A DNA stretch of 64,000 nucleotides. It comes from Acridotheres tristis. Lineage: Eukaryota; Chordata; Aves; Passeriformes; Sturnidae. Both the position numbers and the translations under genes were made by a program. The DNA is taken from contig CM072886.1 of assembly GCA_037013685.1 (NCBI GenBank), forward strand, positions 2,046,001-2,110,000, written 5' to 3'. Positions 1 to 10,135 of the stretch are shown here, one piece after another (the stretch's first letter is position 1; every line of letters begins with the position of its first letter). The notes beneath the pieces are model-generated. The model ran no database searches. It was not told the origin of the DNA and saw only the letters and a list, made by a program, of their open reading frames with translations.

Positions 1-690
1 ATTTATTCCAGTAAAGTGGCACAAAAACACTTCAAATCACATTTTGACCCTTGGAAAATTGCATTTGCAGGCTTTCTCAGTGCTTCCATGTTCTGACAAG
101 TCAGAGGGGTCTGGGTGTGATAAATACATGCCATCCCAAAAATGGTTTCATTCCAAAGGGATGGACACCACATCTTCCTGTCAGTGTCAGATTTAGTGAT
201 GAGCTTTTGGGAGCACAGCCACCTTGAGGACTGAGCAAATATTGCACAACAACGTTATTGAAAATGGTGTAATTTACATGAAAAATTACACTGAATCCTG
301 GTGGCTCCTTAGATTTTTTTCCATAATGGGGTTATTTTCTCTGACCTTACACAGAAGAGTTTGAATGAGGAAAATACAACATGCTCCAAATTGCTTTTTC
401 TTGAAAGGTTTCTTGAATTCCTAAAAAATTCCACAGCCTTTAACTCGAGGGCAATATATGCTGGAAAATCTTCAGCTTCTAGCCTGGCATTGCAGAAAGG
501 TGCTGCAGTTTTGTTTCTAGGAATAACTGGTGCCTACAGTGTATCCATTGCCTTTGTTGCACTTGGATCATGGTTTGGGAACCACTGTCTGCAGACTGAT
601 GTATTTCTGGGATTATTTGTTGTATTATGATAAAATTTAGTATCTTTCAGCCTTCTTACACCTTTGCTCATGGCAGAGCTTTGAGGTGAA

Positions 691-786
691 TAGATTAATT
701 TAGATCTAATCTATTTATTTCAATCTAATAGATGATTAGATCTATTAGATTAATTTCAATCAAATAGATTAATTTAGATTTAAATA
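691..786. repeat. AT-rich imperfect tandem and inverted repeat
   Basis: Variants of gattaatttagat and agatctattagat recur about six times in both orientations, giving a patch that can fold on itself. It lies inside the SEC22C intron. It looks like slippage-derived low-complexity DNA rather than a named repeat. Confidence 0.6.
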
Positions 787-1162
787 CTTGCTGCAAGGTG
801 TTTTTCACAAAGAAAGGCTCAGTGCTGCTTCTTTCCATGTGAGTACCTGAAGCCAGGGAAGCTGAATAAAGGAGAGTTCTCTCTTCCCCTTTTGATTTAT
901 AGCAGCTTCTTCCCTAATTGCCTGTGCACAACCTGCAGTGCTTTCCACATGCTGACCTCTGCCTGTGGCACCAGCACAGCTGGAAACTGTGACCTGTGGT
1001 GACAAAGGCTGATCTGTCACTGTCTGAGGGGAAAAAGTGACTCCTCTGTCAGCACTGGGAGCTTTTCATTTTCTCCTCTGAGTGTTTTGCTCTTCACATG
1101 CTGAGTAGATGGTTCAGGCTGAGTAATTCCCAGCTGGATCCCTGGCTTTGTGCAGAGTTCAG

Positions 1163-1193
1163 TGCTAACCCTCCCTGTCTGCTCCTTTTGCAG
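1163..1193 (+). promoter_or_regulatory. SEC22C: branch point, polypyrimidine tract and splice acceptor of the SEC22C last exon
   Basis: A branch-point-like tgctaac (1163-1169, branch A at 1168) is followed by a pyrimidine-rich stretch and ends in the acceptor cag at 1191-1193. The branch A is about 25 nt from the exon, a normal spacing. The exon then opens on a complete codon, so the intron is phase 0, and the reading frame after it matches SEC22C from the first residue. Confidence 0.85.
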
Positions 1194-1394
1194 TGTTACC
1201 TGTACCTCTTCTACAGCTCAGCCAGGAAGGTGAAGACATTTGTGCTCCTTTTCTGTGTCTGCTCCTGCAACATCTACTTGTATGGATTAAGGAACCTCTG
1301 GCAAATCTCCTTCCACATAGGAGTGGCTTTTCTTTCCTCTTACCAGATCCTGACAAGGCAGCTCCTGGAGAAGCAGCCTGACTGTGGTGTATGA
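1194..1394 (+). CDS. SEC22C: SEC22C vesicle-trafficking protein, last coding exon (C-terminal 66 residues)
   Basis: SEC22C is an endoplasmic-reticulum membrane protein of the SEC22 family. It has an N-terminal longin domain and several C-terminal membrane segments, lacks a SNARE motif, and is linked to ER-to-Golgi transport. The exon encodes 66 residues then TGA at 1392-1394. From memory of the vertebrate family, three blocks identify it: CYLYLFYS at the exon start, NIYLYGLRNLWQ in the middle, and HIGVAFLSSYQILTRQL followed by a tail ending DCGV. SEC22A has a related layout but its C-terminus ends in DYDV and it lacks the AFLSSYQILTRQL block, so SEC22C is preferred. Two hydrophobic segments are visible, at residues about 13-30 and 38-52. 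The exon begins in phase 0. An open frame running upstream from 1098 is intron read-through, not coding. The rest of the gene is outside the window. Confidence 0.94.
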   Translation, partial: CYLYLFYSSARKVKTFVLLFCVCSCNIYLYGLRNLWQISFHIGVAFLSSYQILTRQLLEKQPDCGV

Positions 1395-2135
1395 AAAAAA
1401 AAAACTTGGGGTTTGCTACTCTGTTTTTACAATTCTTTTTTGTATTCACCTCGCCAAAAATAGCTCAGAGTGTTTTTTAACCATCCATGGCAATGGTTAT
1501 GGCAAGGAGAACAGCTCCAAGCAACTTGGGACAAGGAGGATCCTGTAATTATGTCCAACACACAGCAAGGGGTGCAGCTGTATTTCACAAGGTGCATGGT
1601 AAAGCTTGTCAGGTGTCACCACAGATGGCAGTTCTTACCATCAGCAGGCTTTTCCTCCTTGGCTGCCACCATCCAGACAGCATTTTGCCATTTGTCTCAC
1701 TGGCTCTGTGATAGTGTGGCAGGTCAGTGCTGCAAATACTCAAATTTTGTAGTAAAACAAAGGTGGAATGGTGGGTGACATTTTTACCTCTAGAATTTAA
1801 GATTCTTGGTAAATGCAAGTAAAGGGGTTTGCTGTAATTAGGTGAGTGCAGTATCAGTGGGAAAAATGGTGAGGGTGAGCTTCAGGGTCATTTTTCTAGG
1901 TTTGGAAGGACAGGAAAAGGCTGTCTATAAACCATAAAGTCTATAAATATCTCCTTGGCTAAACAGCACACTGCAGTCAAGTGTGTGCTCATGGGTTAAT
2001 TGCAAATATGCTTGGGGCAGCAGAAAATAATCCAGGTAGGTGTGAGTGATCTGTCAGCACTTGTGGCCTTTGTTTCCTTGGCTAAGGTCACTTTTAGGAT
2101 AAGGGCAATTCCATGTTTCCTTAGTCTGTATGGAT

Positions 2136-2141
2136 AATAAA
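2136..2141 (+). terminator. SEC22C: candidate proximal polyadenylation signal (AATAAA)
   Basis: Canonical hexamer about 740 nt after the stop codon. A run of T residues follows at about 2187-2200, which could act as a downstream element. Use cannot be told from sequence. Confidence 0.4.
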
Positions 2142-3817
2142 TCTTCCAAGCCTGTTTATGACAGGCCACTAGCTCCTTCACCTGTTTTGTTTTTTTTTAA
2201 TTAGTAGCTGGTGAGTAGAAAGCCATTTCCAGGAATGGAAAGCAAGAGCAGGTTCTCTTTGTTCTATAAAACACCTGTGGTTAATGGTGGGGGGTTCTTA
2301 CACTGAGATGAGTTTCTGAGTGTGCACTTTGGAGTAAGGGACTGCAGGGCTGGAATTCCCAACCTCTGCTGCACTGGGAGTTCTGCTCTGTCATGGATCA
2401 AGGTGCACAGGGGCATTTTAGGGCATAGGTGAATAATTTAGGCTGGCTGTTAAAAAAAATGCATAGCAGTTTGATGCAGCTATCCTTGAGGGGTTGTAGA
2501 GATTCAAACTGAGATGTAGAGAAGTGTAGGTATTTTATTGTGGAATTGCAGTCCTAACATTTCCTTTTGTTATTTTTTTTTTTTTCTTTCTGGTCATCCC
2601 CAAGTCTTTCACCAAAGATTTATTTCTCCTCTCACGTAGTCTCTACCTCTGGTTGCAAAGAGATTAACATGCAGCAGAGTTGTCTTTTTTGCAGGAACAC
2701 TTGACAAAATTCCTTTCTTTTATCTCAGTGAGTTTTCCTGGAATCTCAGAATGCAAACACGAGGATCAGACCAGAAATTTGTGTTGCTGTACCTTGGAAG
2801 CACTTCTGGATGCAGCTGTCTGCAGCAACAGCATCCATGGGCAGCCCATTACAACCTGGACAGTTTCTAGGACATCAGGAGATTTAGTGCCTGAGCTTTT
2901 CCCAGAAGGAAAATGTAGGGATTTCTTTTTCACTGCACTTACTGTAACAGCAACGTGATGAAAACCTGCAAACTGTGAGGAATAGTCCGGTAGGAATGAT
3001 GGAGGAATATTTTAGCCAGGCATTTAAGGACACAGCTCGAGCTGTGTGCCATAAGGGAAAGGTTTTGTGTTATAAGGGAGTGGATTAAAGCTGTTTGTCT
3101 GTCATTATCCCAGTTTTCTGTCAGAGTGCAAGTGGAGAAATGAAGCCACAATTCAGCCACTGTCCTTGAGACACCAAGATGACCCCACAGATGTGAGGAG
3201 TTTTGTACTGTTAATTTTCCTGCTATTCAGTCCCAGTTTTGCTTGGTAAGATACTTCTGGAGACTGCAGGGAACTCAGCCACTCAGTTAAAAAAAAAATC
3301 AGAAAAGAACACTCCAAAAATCTGACACTTTAAGGATAGTGGATCTGATGACTTGGTGGTGTTTTCCAGGAACATAAATTGGATATCAACCCACTGGATT
3401 CCCGTGGGGAAAGGATGAAATATTTTATACTACAGACAGACAAAACTTCATGGAAAGGACTTTAGGACAGGAGCCAGCTCCTTGCTCCTGCCTTTTTATC
3501 CTCACTCTGGCTGAGGAGTCCAAAAGAGCTTTTCCTGTTTCTCCTGGGCTTGGCTAAAGCCAGCCCTGCTCTGGCCTAAGGCACACAGAGCATTGACAGC
3601 TGGGCATTGCTCAGCCTTGTAGGCAGCTGATGGGGAAAATGTCACATTCCTGATGCTTCCAAATTCTCTGTCCTGAAACAGATCCATCCCTGAGCCAGGG
3701 GATGGCAGCTCTGCAAAGGAGTGCTAGAACTGGGTGTTTGGATAATTGTGCAATTAACAGAGAGTGGAGGAGGGTTAAATTCAGCTTTTATTGAATTGGT
3801 TTTCCTAAAAACATTTC

Positions 3818-3823
3818 AATAAA
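3818..3823 (+). terminator. SEC22C: candidate internal polyadenylation signal (AATAAA)
   Basis: Canonical hexamer inside the presumed 3' UTR. Further hexamers occur at 4163-4168 and 4390-4395, so several alternative 3' ends are possible for the SEC22C transcript. Confidence 0.35.
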
Positions 3824-4449
3824 ATCAAACCAAATCAATTGGTTCAGTTCTGCCTTTTACATCTTTTCTACCGAGTGACAAAGCTCTGTTTTGGTGTTGG
3901 TCTTAATCCCTTTGCAACCTTTTATTTTCCTGTAATATGTGTAAACCATATTAAGGAATCTACATGGATTAGTCTGTGTGCACTTCAGAGGTTTGGGTTG
4001 GGATTCCAGGACGAGGCAGAGCACACAGAGTTTGACTTATTTTTATTTTTAATTTGGTATTTATCCCATATCCACACAGTATTTATACAGTTAAACTTTT
4101 TCTCCTGGCAAAACAGCAAGAGGAATAGAATAGTTTACATTGATCTCAGTGCTTTAAGATTTAATAAAAATGAATGACTTGCAGTTTAGAACACAAAATC
4201 TGACTCATAATGTGGGATTTTTCCTGTGTTGAATCAAATCCCCAAAGAGGAATCCATCCCTTTTTGTTCAACTTTAAACTGGCTAATGTGGTTTGAATTG
4301 CATCTTCTTCATTCTGTCACTTTGCAAGATAAGTCTTTTGGAAAACTCTTTTCCTCACCCAGCAGCTCAGCACATGCAAACTGGCAAAGAATAAACTTCA
4401 ATCCAGATTTTCAGTGCTTAGTCACTTTATGAAGCTGGTAATTCTCTGT

Positions 4450-4477
4450 TTTTTTTGTTTTGTTTTGTTTTTTTCCC
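4450..4477. repeat. T-rich low-complexity tract
   Basis: Runs of T broken by single G residues (gttttttttg, gttttg repeats) inside the presumed SEC22C 3' UTR. Confidence 0.8.
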
Positions 4478-4607
4478 AAAGACCTGTTGAGTTTGTAGAA
4501 GGTGGGCTGGTACCTTTTTAGACATTTTTGCACTGTATTAATAATTGAACCTGTGTAAATGTGTATAAAATCATTTTGCATGTATATGTATATATGTACA
4601 TATATCT

Positions 4608-4613
4608 AATAAA
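4608..4613 (+). terminator. SEC22C: candidate distal polyadenylation signal (AATAAA) of SEC22C
   Basis: The hexamer follows a TA-rich stretch (4575-4607) and is followed at once by a run of T and then GT-rich and T-rich sequence, an arrangement typical of a strong cleavage site. It is also the last such arrangement before the first CR1 copy at 5351, which supports it as the end of the transcript. Confidence 0.6.
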
Positions 4614-5350
4614 TGGCTTTTTTTGTAATGATTGTTTTCATTCATTTCATTCATTTGCAATTTATTGATTATATGAGAAACAATATTGATCAATCATTTT
4701 TGCAGGCACTTTCAGTGATCCCTGTGCCCAATTCATCAGCTCATCTATTTAAACATATTTATAAACACATGCATAGAAAATTTAGTTATACAAGGGGATT
4801 GCAGGATTGTGATAGAATCTCTTTGGGGCTTTAACAAGCTTGCTCTTTATTTTCAGGGACTCTTGGAGGCTTTTCCTGCAAAATTTATGTGTTGAAGTGG
4901 TGAAATGAGATGTAATTCATCCCAAAAGTGCCTTTGCAGCTGCCTGGCAGGGAGCAGTGGGGATGGGGCAGTTTGCAGGTGGATTTTTAGCCTTAATGAA
5001 AGCAGGCCTGTTAATTAGTCTGTCCTTACTAAGAGCTTGTGGAATTTTCTGGGAAATTTCGGCCACCTTTGGTAATGGCTCTGAAGATACCAATTCATTA
5101 GCTTTAAAGCACTGAAAGGCTTAATGTGACAGAAAATTGAGCTTTCCCATCACTGGAATGGGTTCATGTGTGGAAGAAATGTTTTGTGTGACAGGACTCA
5201 GAGGATTCTGCTGAATCAGGAACCAGAAAATAAAGCAAAAACCAAAGAGCTGGAAGAAATCAGGCTTGTGGAACTACTGGTAAACATTTTTCTGCTCCCT
5301 GCTTCTCCACAGGATATCTAATGGCTTCAAACTGACAGAGGGCAGGGTGA

Positions 5351-5563
5351 GATTAAATATTAAAAAAATTCCTCACTCTGAGGATGGTGAGGCCCTGGCA
5401 CAGGGTGCCCAGAGAAGCTGTGGCTGCCCCTGGATCCCTGGAAGTGTCCAAGGTCAGGCTGGACAGGGCTTGGAGCAGCCTGGGACAGTGGAAGGTGTCC
5501 CTGCCCATGGCAGGGATGGGCTTTAAGGTCCTTTCCAACCCAAACCACGCTGGGATTCTGTGG
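5351..5563 (+). mobile_element. CR1 LINE fragment, 3' end
   Basis: Retains the last 210 bp of CR1, from the stretch preceding cctggcacagggtgcccag to the terminal gattctgtgg. All the usual blocks are present: agaagctgtggctgcccctg, gtgtccctgcccatggcagg and tttccaacccaaacc. One of the cleaner copies in the window. Confidence 0.95.
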
Positions 5564-6135
5564 CAAAAGCAAAACAATGCTCAGGGAGAAGCCCCTGGAG
5601 TGAGGAGAGAGGCAGAGCAGGGGGTTGTGCAGGCAGTGGATTGGAATCAGCAGAAGGTGATGGCTGGGGAGGGAGGAGAGAACCTCGTTCTTCTGAGCTG
5701 CTCTGCCCTTTGAAATCCAGATGTTATTTTTGTTCTGTAAAGAAATGATTGCTCAAAGCATGTTTCTCCACAGGATGCCAATAGAGGGGAACAGCAGCCT
5801 CTCCCTTTCTTCTGTGGCGAGGGGAGAAAGCAATTATAACTCCCTTTCTCTTTTGAAGATGCTGATAAAAGGAGGTGGGAGGATCAGAGAGGGTCCCTGT
5901 GCCAGAAGAGAAACAACTCCTAAGGTGATAGAAATACATGTTTTTATTTTAAACAAAGCAACTCCACTTCTGCTGACTTTCAAAGGTGACCCAGTTGCAT
6001 GGAAAAAACTGTTTGTGAAGGGGGGGGAAGGAAACCATGGCCACAAAAGCAGGGGCAGGCAGGAGGTGGGGACAGATGAAGTGTCCCTCTCAAGGGGTCA
6101 TGGCTTTATAAGCCCTGGGCCACTTGTCCTAAGCT

Positions 6136-6246
6136 CAGGACAAGGTTTGGAGCAACCTGGGATAGTGGAAGGAGTCCCAGACCCTGGCAGGGGTTGGAAT
6201 GAGAACATCTTTAAGGTCCCTTCCAACTCAAACCATTCTGGGATTC
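6136..6246 (+). mobile_element. CR1 LINE fragment, extreme 3' end
   Basis: Only the last 110 bp remain, from ggtttggagcaacctgggat to cattctgggattcc. The block before this point is replaced by unrelated DNA. Confidence 0.88.
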
Positions 6247-6967
6247 CCTTGGGCTATTTTTTTCCAGCCCATGGAAGAATCCTTTACAAAGTAATTCAAT
6301 GGCAACACCAAACAAAGAGTCCTAAAAAGTCTTTGTCTCCTTTTCCTATGCCTTTAAAATTCCCTTTGGTGGAATAAATGTCTTATGATGTAAGAAAGAT
6401 AAGGAAGGCTTGAAATAATGACCACGAAAAGGTAAAGCTGTCAGTATAACATACAAGGCTGAGATTGATCCTTTTATTATGCAGGGGAAGACATTAACAT
6501 CCCAAATCCTTTATTTCGTGAGCTCTTGTAGGGAAATTATGGACAAATGAGGCAGAAAGTTCAGCCCTGAAATGCTTCAGTGCCCACCAGAGGGTAAAGC
6601 AAACGTGAGGCTTTCTCCAGGGAGCTGCCACCTCCTCCAGCTGTGATTGCCTTGGGTGGGAGCAAAGGGCACACACCTGGCCTGGTTGGCCCCAAAATTT
6701 TCCTATTTAGCTGCTGGATGAGGTCAAAAACCCAACCAAGCTGCAGTGGAGGTGCTGAACAAACCCGTGCAGGTTCCATCAGGCTTGCAGCAGCTGAGCC
6801 CCCTGTGTCTGGTGGGGTTCAAGGTGCCCTGAGTGCTGCTCAGAGGATGTGACACAACAGCCACGGCTGCTGAGGTGACAGGGACTGGGCAGTGGCAATC
6901 TGGAAATCCTTAACCCTGGATTAGGTGTGACCCAGGTTTATGGACAAGTGGTTACCTCTGCCAGGTA

Positions 6968-7141
6968 AGGGACAGGACCTGAGGAAACAGCCTCAGGTTG
7001 TGCCAGGTTCTCCCTCAGCCAGGGGAAGGTTAGAGTCGGTTTTAGGAGAGATTTTTTTGCTGAAGGGGTGGTCAGGCACTGGAATTGGGGAGTTGGAATT
7101 GCCCAGGGAAGTGGTGGTTGAGAAACACTCAGGTGATGCAG
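6968..7141 (+). mobile_element. diverged CR1 LINE fragment
   Basis: Matches the CR1 segment that includes ggacaggacctgaggaaac, a degraded ttagattggatatt region and ggtcaggcactgg plus gcccagggaagtggtgg. The copy belongs to a different subfamily from the one at 5351 (the gtcaggcactgg type) and is older, with many substitutions and no 3' tail. Confidence 0.75.
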
Positions 7142-7215
7142 AGCAGGAACCTCTGGTCCTGGAGGCATCTCTGAGCTGGCAGCTGGGTTTCAGAAACCAA
7201 AATTCCCCCGATGAG

Positions 7216-7360
7216 TCACAATCACAGAATCAACGAGGCTGAAAAAGCCCTTTAAGAACTGAATCCAACATCATCAATTCCACCCCTAAATCCTGTCCCA
7301 AAGTGCCACACCCACACCTTTTTTGAGCACTTCCAGGGACAGCGTCCTGTGCTGGTGGCA
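7216..7360 (-). mobile_element. diverged CR1 LINE fragment, reverse orientation
   Basis: Reads as a reverse CR1 3' end beginning tcacaatcacagaatc, then aagccctttaagaac, then the block around gtcccaaagtgccac and gagcacttccaggg. It is a CR1-Y-like copy on the opposite strand, 75 bp after the preceding forward copy. Confidence 0.72.
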
Positions 7361-7609
7361 CTGAAGCTTCTGCTTTGTGTCCGGCCCATATTTAAGTAAA
7401 AAGTCATTTTTCTCCTCTTTGAAGCTTCTTGCTGGTTTGTTCTGTGGCTGCTGGGGCTGGAGGGGGCAGGTGGGGAGCAGCAGCACTTTGTGGTTAATTC
7501 ACTGAACCGAGCAGGGAGAGCCTTGTTCCCCCATTCCCAGGGCTCCTTGGCTGTTCCCTGAGCTCACACAGGATCTCCTGATCCCCCCCAAGCATGAACA
7601 GGTACACAG

Positions 7610-7750
7610 CACTTCCCTGGAGGTGCTCAAGGCCAGGTTGGATGTGCTTTCAAGCAGCCTGGGCTAGTGGAAGGCGTCCCTGCCTTGGAATTTGATGATC
7701 ATGAAGGTTTTCCCCAAGCCAAACCACCCTCAGATTCTGTGATTCCATGA
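7610..7750 (+). mobile_element. CR1 LINE fragment, 3' end
   Basis: Starts at cacttccctggaggtgctca and ends in gattctgtgattccatga, two copies of the short CR1 tail repeat. The middle has lost the usual gcccatggcagg stretch. Confidence 0.88.
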
Positions 7751-8576
7751 TAGCAAGGAATACTTTGATTTAAAATTTTAAAATACTGAAACAATCTTCT
7801 TCTGGAGCTTTGTGCTTCTCCCTTTTCCAGGCACTGGGAGGCACCAGTGCACAAGGCTGGGAAGGAAGCTGACTTGGGGAACCTGCCAAATTTTGTACCT
7901 GCTGCTCGAACAAATGCTACACTTTCCCCAGCTGATTTTGCTGTAGGATCCCTGAAATGGAGATCAAACACCCTGGAGATTTTAGGAGGATCACTTCAGG
8001 GCTGCAAACTCGCTTACCTGGCAGGGCTTGAACCAGTGTGTCAGAAGCAAGAAGTCACTGCAGCTTTTATTTTTTGGTTTTGTTTGTCTTTGAGGAACAA
8101 AGCCTGGCTCTTTGTGCTCCTGGTCTGAGCCCTGGGGATTTCTTTTCAACCTGAGGGGTTCAGGAAGGGACTGGAGGGTTTCTGACAGAGACACATATCC
8201 ACACATTCCTGATCCTTAATCCATCTGCACAAACTGCCTACGAAGTTGAGTTTTGGAAAGGGACTTGAGGCAAAGCCTTGTTTCCAAAACTGCTGGAAAA
8301 TGGGCAAGGGGTGATGCTGCCCTTGCAATCTATGCCTCGGCAAGAGGAGGTGGTACAGAGTGCCAAGAACAGGGAAGCAGGATGGATTTTTCCCAGCTTA
8401 ATCCCACAGTAAATTTGCTGCTGTTGAGGAGTGAAGGGGAGCTGCCTGGGGAGGAGAGTCCTGTTTGCATCTATCAGAAGTTGCCTACTTCTGGTATTAC
8501 CTGTGGTCAGGGAAAAAAAATTTCCAGCCACAATCTTAGGGATGTTTTTCAGCAATTTCTTTCCCTCTAGTGTTGG

Positions 8577-8668
8577 GGTTTTTTTGTTTGTTGTTTTGGT
8601 TTGTTTTGGTTTGGTTTGGTTTTGGTTTTGGTTTGGTTTTGGTTTGGTTTGTTTTTTGTTTGTTTTTA
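8577..8668. repeat. (T)n(G)2 low-complexity tract, ggttt/ggtttt repeats
   Basis: About 90 bp of ggttt and ggtttt units on the + strand with almost no C or A. At least nine GG pairs are spaced by three or four T, a two-tetrad quadruplex-type pattern. Confidence 0.85.
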
Positions 8669-8744
8669 AATTTCTCCCTGATCATTGCATGGAGAGTGCT
8701 GACCACTTCTCCAATGGCAAAGAGTGAAGCTCTGATAGGACACC

Positions 8745-9029
8745 TCCAATCCTGGGGTCAGTTCCAGGACGGACATTGAGGGGCTGGAGCGAGTCCAGGG
8801 AAGGGAACAGAGCTGGGGAAGGCTCTGGAGCCCCAGGAGAGGCTGAGGGAGCTGGAAAGGGGCTCAGCCTGGAGAAAAGGAGGCTCAGGGGGGACCTTGT
8901 GGCTCTGCACAACTCCCTGACAGGAGGGGACAGCCCCAGGTCGGGCTCTGCTCCCAGGGAACAGGGACAGGAGGAGAGGGAACGACTTCGATTAGCACCA
9001 AGGGAGGCTTAGATTGGATATTGGGGAAC
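8745..9029 (+). mobile_element. CR1 LINE, first part, split by an LTR insertion
   Basis: Matches the central 3' region of CR1: the ggacattgaggggctggagc block, gagaggctgagggagctgg, the gcctggagaaaaggaggctc block and ttagattggatattgggg. It stops exactly where an LTR begins and resumes after the LTR at 9628, so the two parts are one original copy about 480 bp long. Confidence 0.92.
9024..9029 (+). repeat. target site duplication gggaac, left copy
   Basis: The hexamer gggaac occurs immediately before the LTR and again at 9628-9633 immediately after it. CR1 sequence continues on both sides. Confidence 0.85.
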
Positions 9030-9627
9030 TATTGGAATCCAGAATCCTGGGAGGTTTGAGCTTTCTGTGCTTTCTAGCACTGACCCCCTGGAGAACACTG
9101 CTTGTGACTTGAGGCCTTGGAGAAGGCTTCCAAATTTTAGTCAAAAAGTTAAAGTCATGAGTGTGTAGTTAAATAGAAGTGTGTGATTTCACATGGTGAA
9201 GGGTTTGGAATTGGGGGTTTTTAGAATATAGTAATAGGTGTGGGACAAGATGGAGGATTTTGGGTGGTGTCTCTTTTCTGTCTTCTTCCTTCTTCATAGT
9301 TTCAGGCAGTAGTTTCTGGTTGGACAGTTAGTGCTGCACTGCAGGTCACAGGAGTTTGGTTATAAAGTATAAATAATATAAATGTTAATTCTTTATTGGA
9401 CTGTTTAGCTTTAAAAGACCTTGCAACCAGCTCGATTCATCTCCATTTTGCTCACTTTTAGCTGGTAGCTGGAAGTGTTACAAAACTCTCTGTACTTTAA
9501 ATAATATTTAATAAATAAGTCCAAACACGAGAAATTAATCTCCTTCATATTTTTAATCCTGACTCTGAGTGAAGACAAAAGAAAACTAAGAAAAGCCATT
9601 GATTAGGTGGTGCACTAACCCATTACA
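9030..9627 (+). mobile_element. solo LTR of an endogenous retrovirus, inserted in CR1
   Basis: A 598-bp LTR of the family found seven times in this window. Shared landmarks are the start around ttggaatccagaatcctggg, gctttctgtgctttc, the block gtgtgtgatttcacatggtg, a polyadenylation hexamer at 9510-9515, and gactctgagtgaag near the end. No coding region follows, so this is a solo LTR left after recombination of a provirus. The first bases read TA rather than TG, a likely point change; the end reads TTACA. Strand is that of the inferred transcript. Confidence 0.9.
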
Positions 9628-9828
9628 GGGAACATTCCTTCCCTGAAAGGCTGGTCAGGCACTGGAAGAAGCTGCCCAGGGAGGAGCTGGAATCAGGATC
9701 CCTGGGAGTTTTCAAAAGCTGTGTGGATGTGGCACCTGGGACAGGGTTTGGTGGTGAGCACAGCAGTGCTGGCTTAAGGCTGGGCCTTAGAAATCCTCTC
9801 CAGCCTCTCAAATTCTGTGATTCTGTGG
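9628..9828 (+). mobile_element. CR1 LINE, second part, after the LTR
   Basis: Opens with the second gggaac and runs on through attccttccctgaaaggctg, gtcaggcactgg, gctgcccagggagg and gtgtggatgtggcacctggg to the tail aattctgtgattctgtgg. It completes the copy that starts at 8745. Confidence 0.92.
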
Positions 9829-9998
9829 TTGCAGTTGGCAGGTCCAGGCTGGATGTTGGATATAAACTGCAGCAGGAGGGAAGTGAAGCTCTGGAGCAGC
9901 TCCATGGGTTTCTCCATGGCCAGACTGCCCCACCTTGGCTGGGCAGAGCCCTGATGTCAGGGCTGCTGTCAGGCCTGCCTTGAGCCACAGCTTGCACT

Positions 9999-10135
9999 TG
10001 ATGTCCCTTCCAGCCACCATCTCCATGATTTAATGTCCCTTCCAAGCACATCCCTGGGCTTTTACAAACCTGTGGCACCCTGTGATTTAATGTCCCTTCC
10101 CAGCAGCATCTCTGGGATTTCACCATGCTGTGATT
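9999..10135 (+). repeat. irregular tandem repeat built from a CR1-tail-like unit
   Basis: The phrase atgtcccttcc followed by agc, a short A/C-rich spacer and tgtgattta-like sequence occurs three times (near 10001, 10032 and 10093) at unequal spacing. It starts about 170 bp downstream of a CR1 3' terminus and resembles reiterated CR1 3' sequence. Confidence 0.6.

Larger units (their letters stand above)
1..1193 (+). other. SEC22C: SEC22C last intron, 3' part
   Basis: Everything upstream of the recognised exon reads as intron. I looked for the preceding SEC22C exon, which encodes the earlier membrane segments, in all plus-strand frames and did not see it, so it should lie before base 1. No CR1 or LTR copy is visible. 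An AT-rich patch sits at 691-786. Intron status is inferred from the exon that follows. Confidence 0.75.
1395..4635 (+). other. SEC22C: probable SEC22C 3' untranslated region
   Basis: The 3.2 kb after the stop codon holds no CR1, LTR or microsatellite array except a short T-rich tract at 4450-4477, in contrast to the repeat-dense DNA beyond 5.3 kb. It is AT-rich and contains several AATAAA hexamers. The last of these is followed by a T/GT-rich stretch, as expected of a cleavage site. The extent is inferred; a shorter UTR ending at an earlier signal is equally compatible with the sequence. Confidence 0.6.
4640..8744. other. intergenic DNA with CR1 fragments; no gene seen
   Basis: Between the CR1 copies listed separately the sequence shows no exon with recognisable protein similarity. 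A 218-codon open frame at 5721-6377 runs through the CR1 fragment at 6136-6246 in the wrong context for coding and matches nothing I know. Confidence 0.6.

Noticed and set aside
361..630. 89-codon plus frame upstream of the SEC22C exon
   Set aside because: It does not resemble the expected preceding SEC22C exon and lacks exon borders. The region is intron.
1098..1193. ATG-started extension of the SEC22C exon
   Set aside because: The family match starts exactly at 1194 after a good acceptor. The upstream codons are intron sequence that happens to stay open.
5721..6377. 218-codon open frame on the plus strand, the longest in the window
   Set aside because: It runs through a CR1 fragment, has no recognisable domain, no supporting splice or promoter context, and other frames in the area are of similar length by chance.
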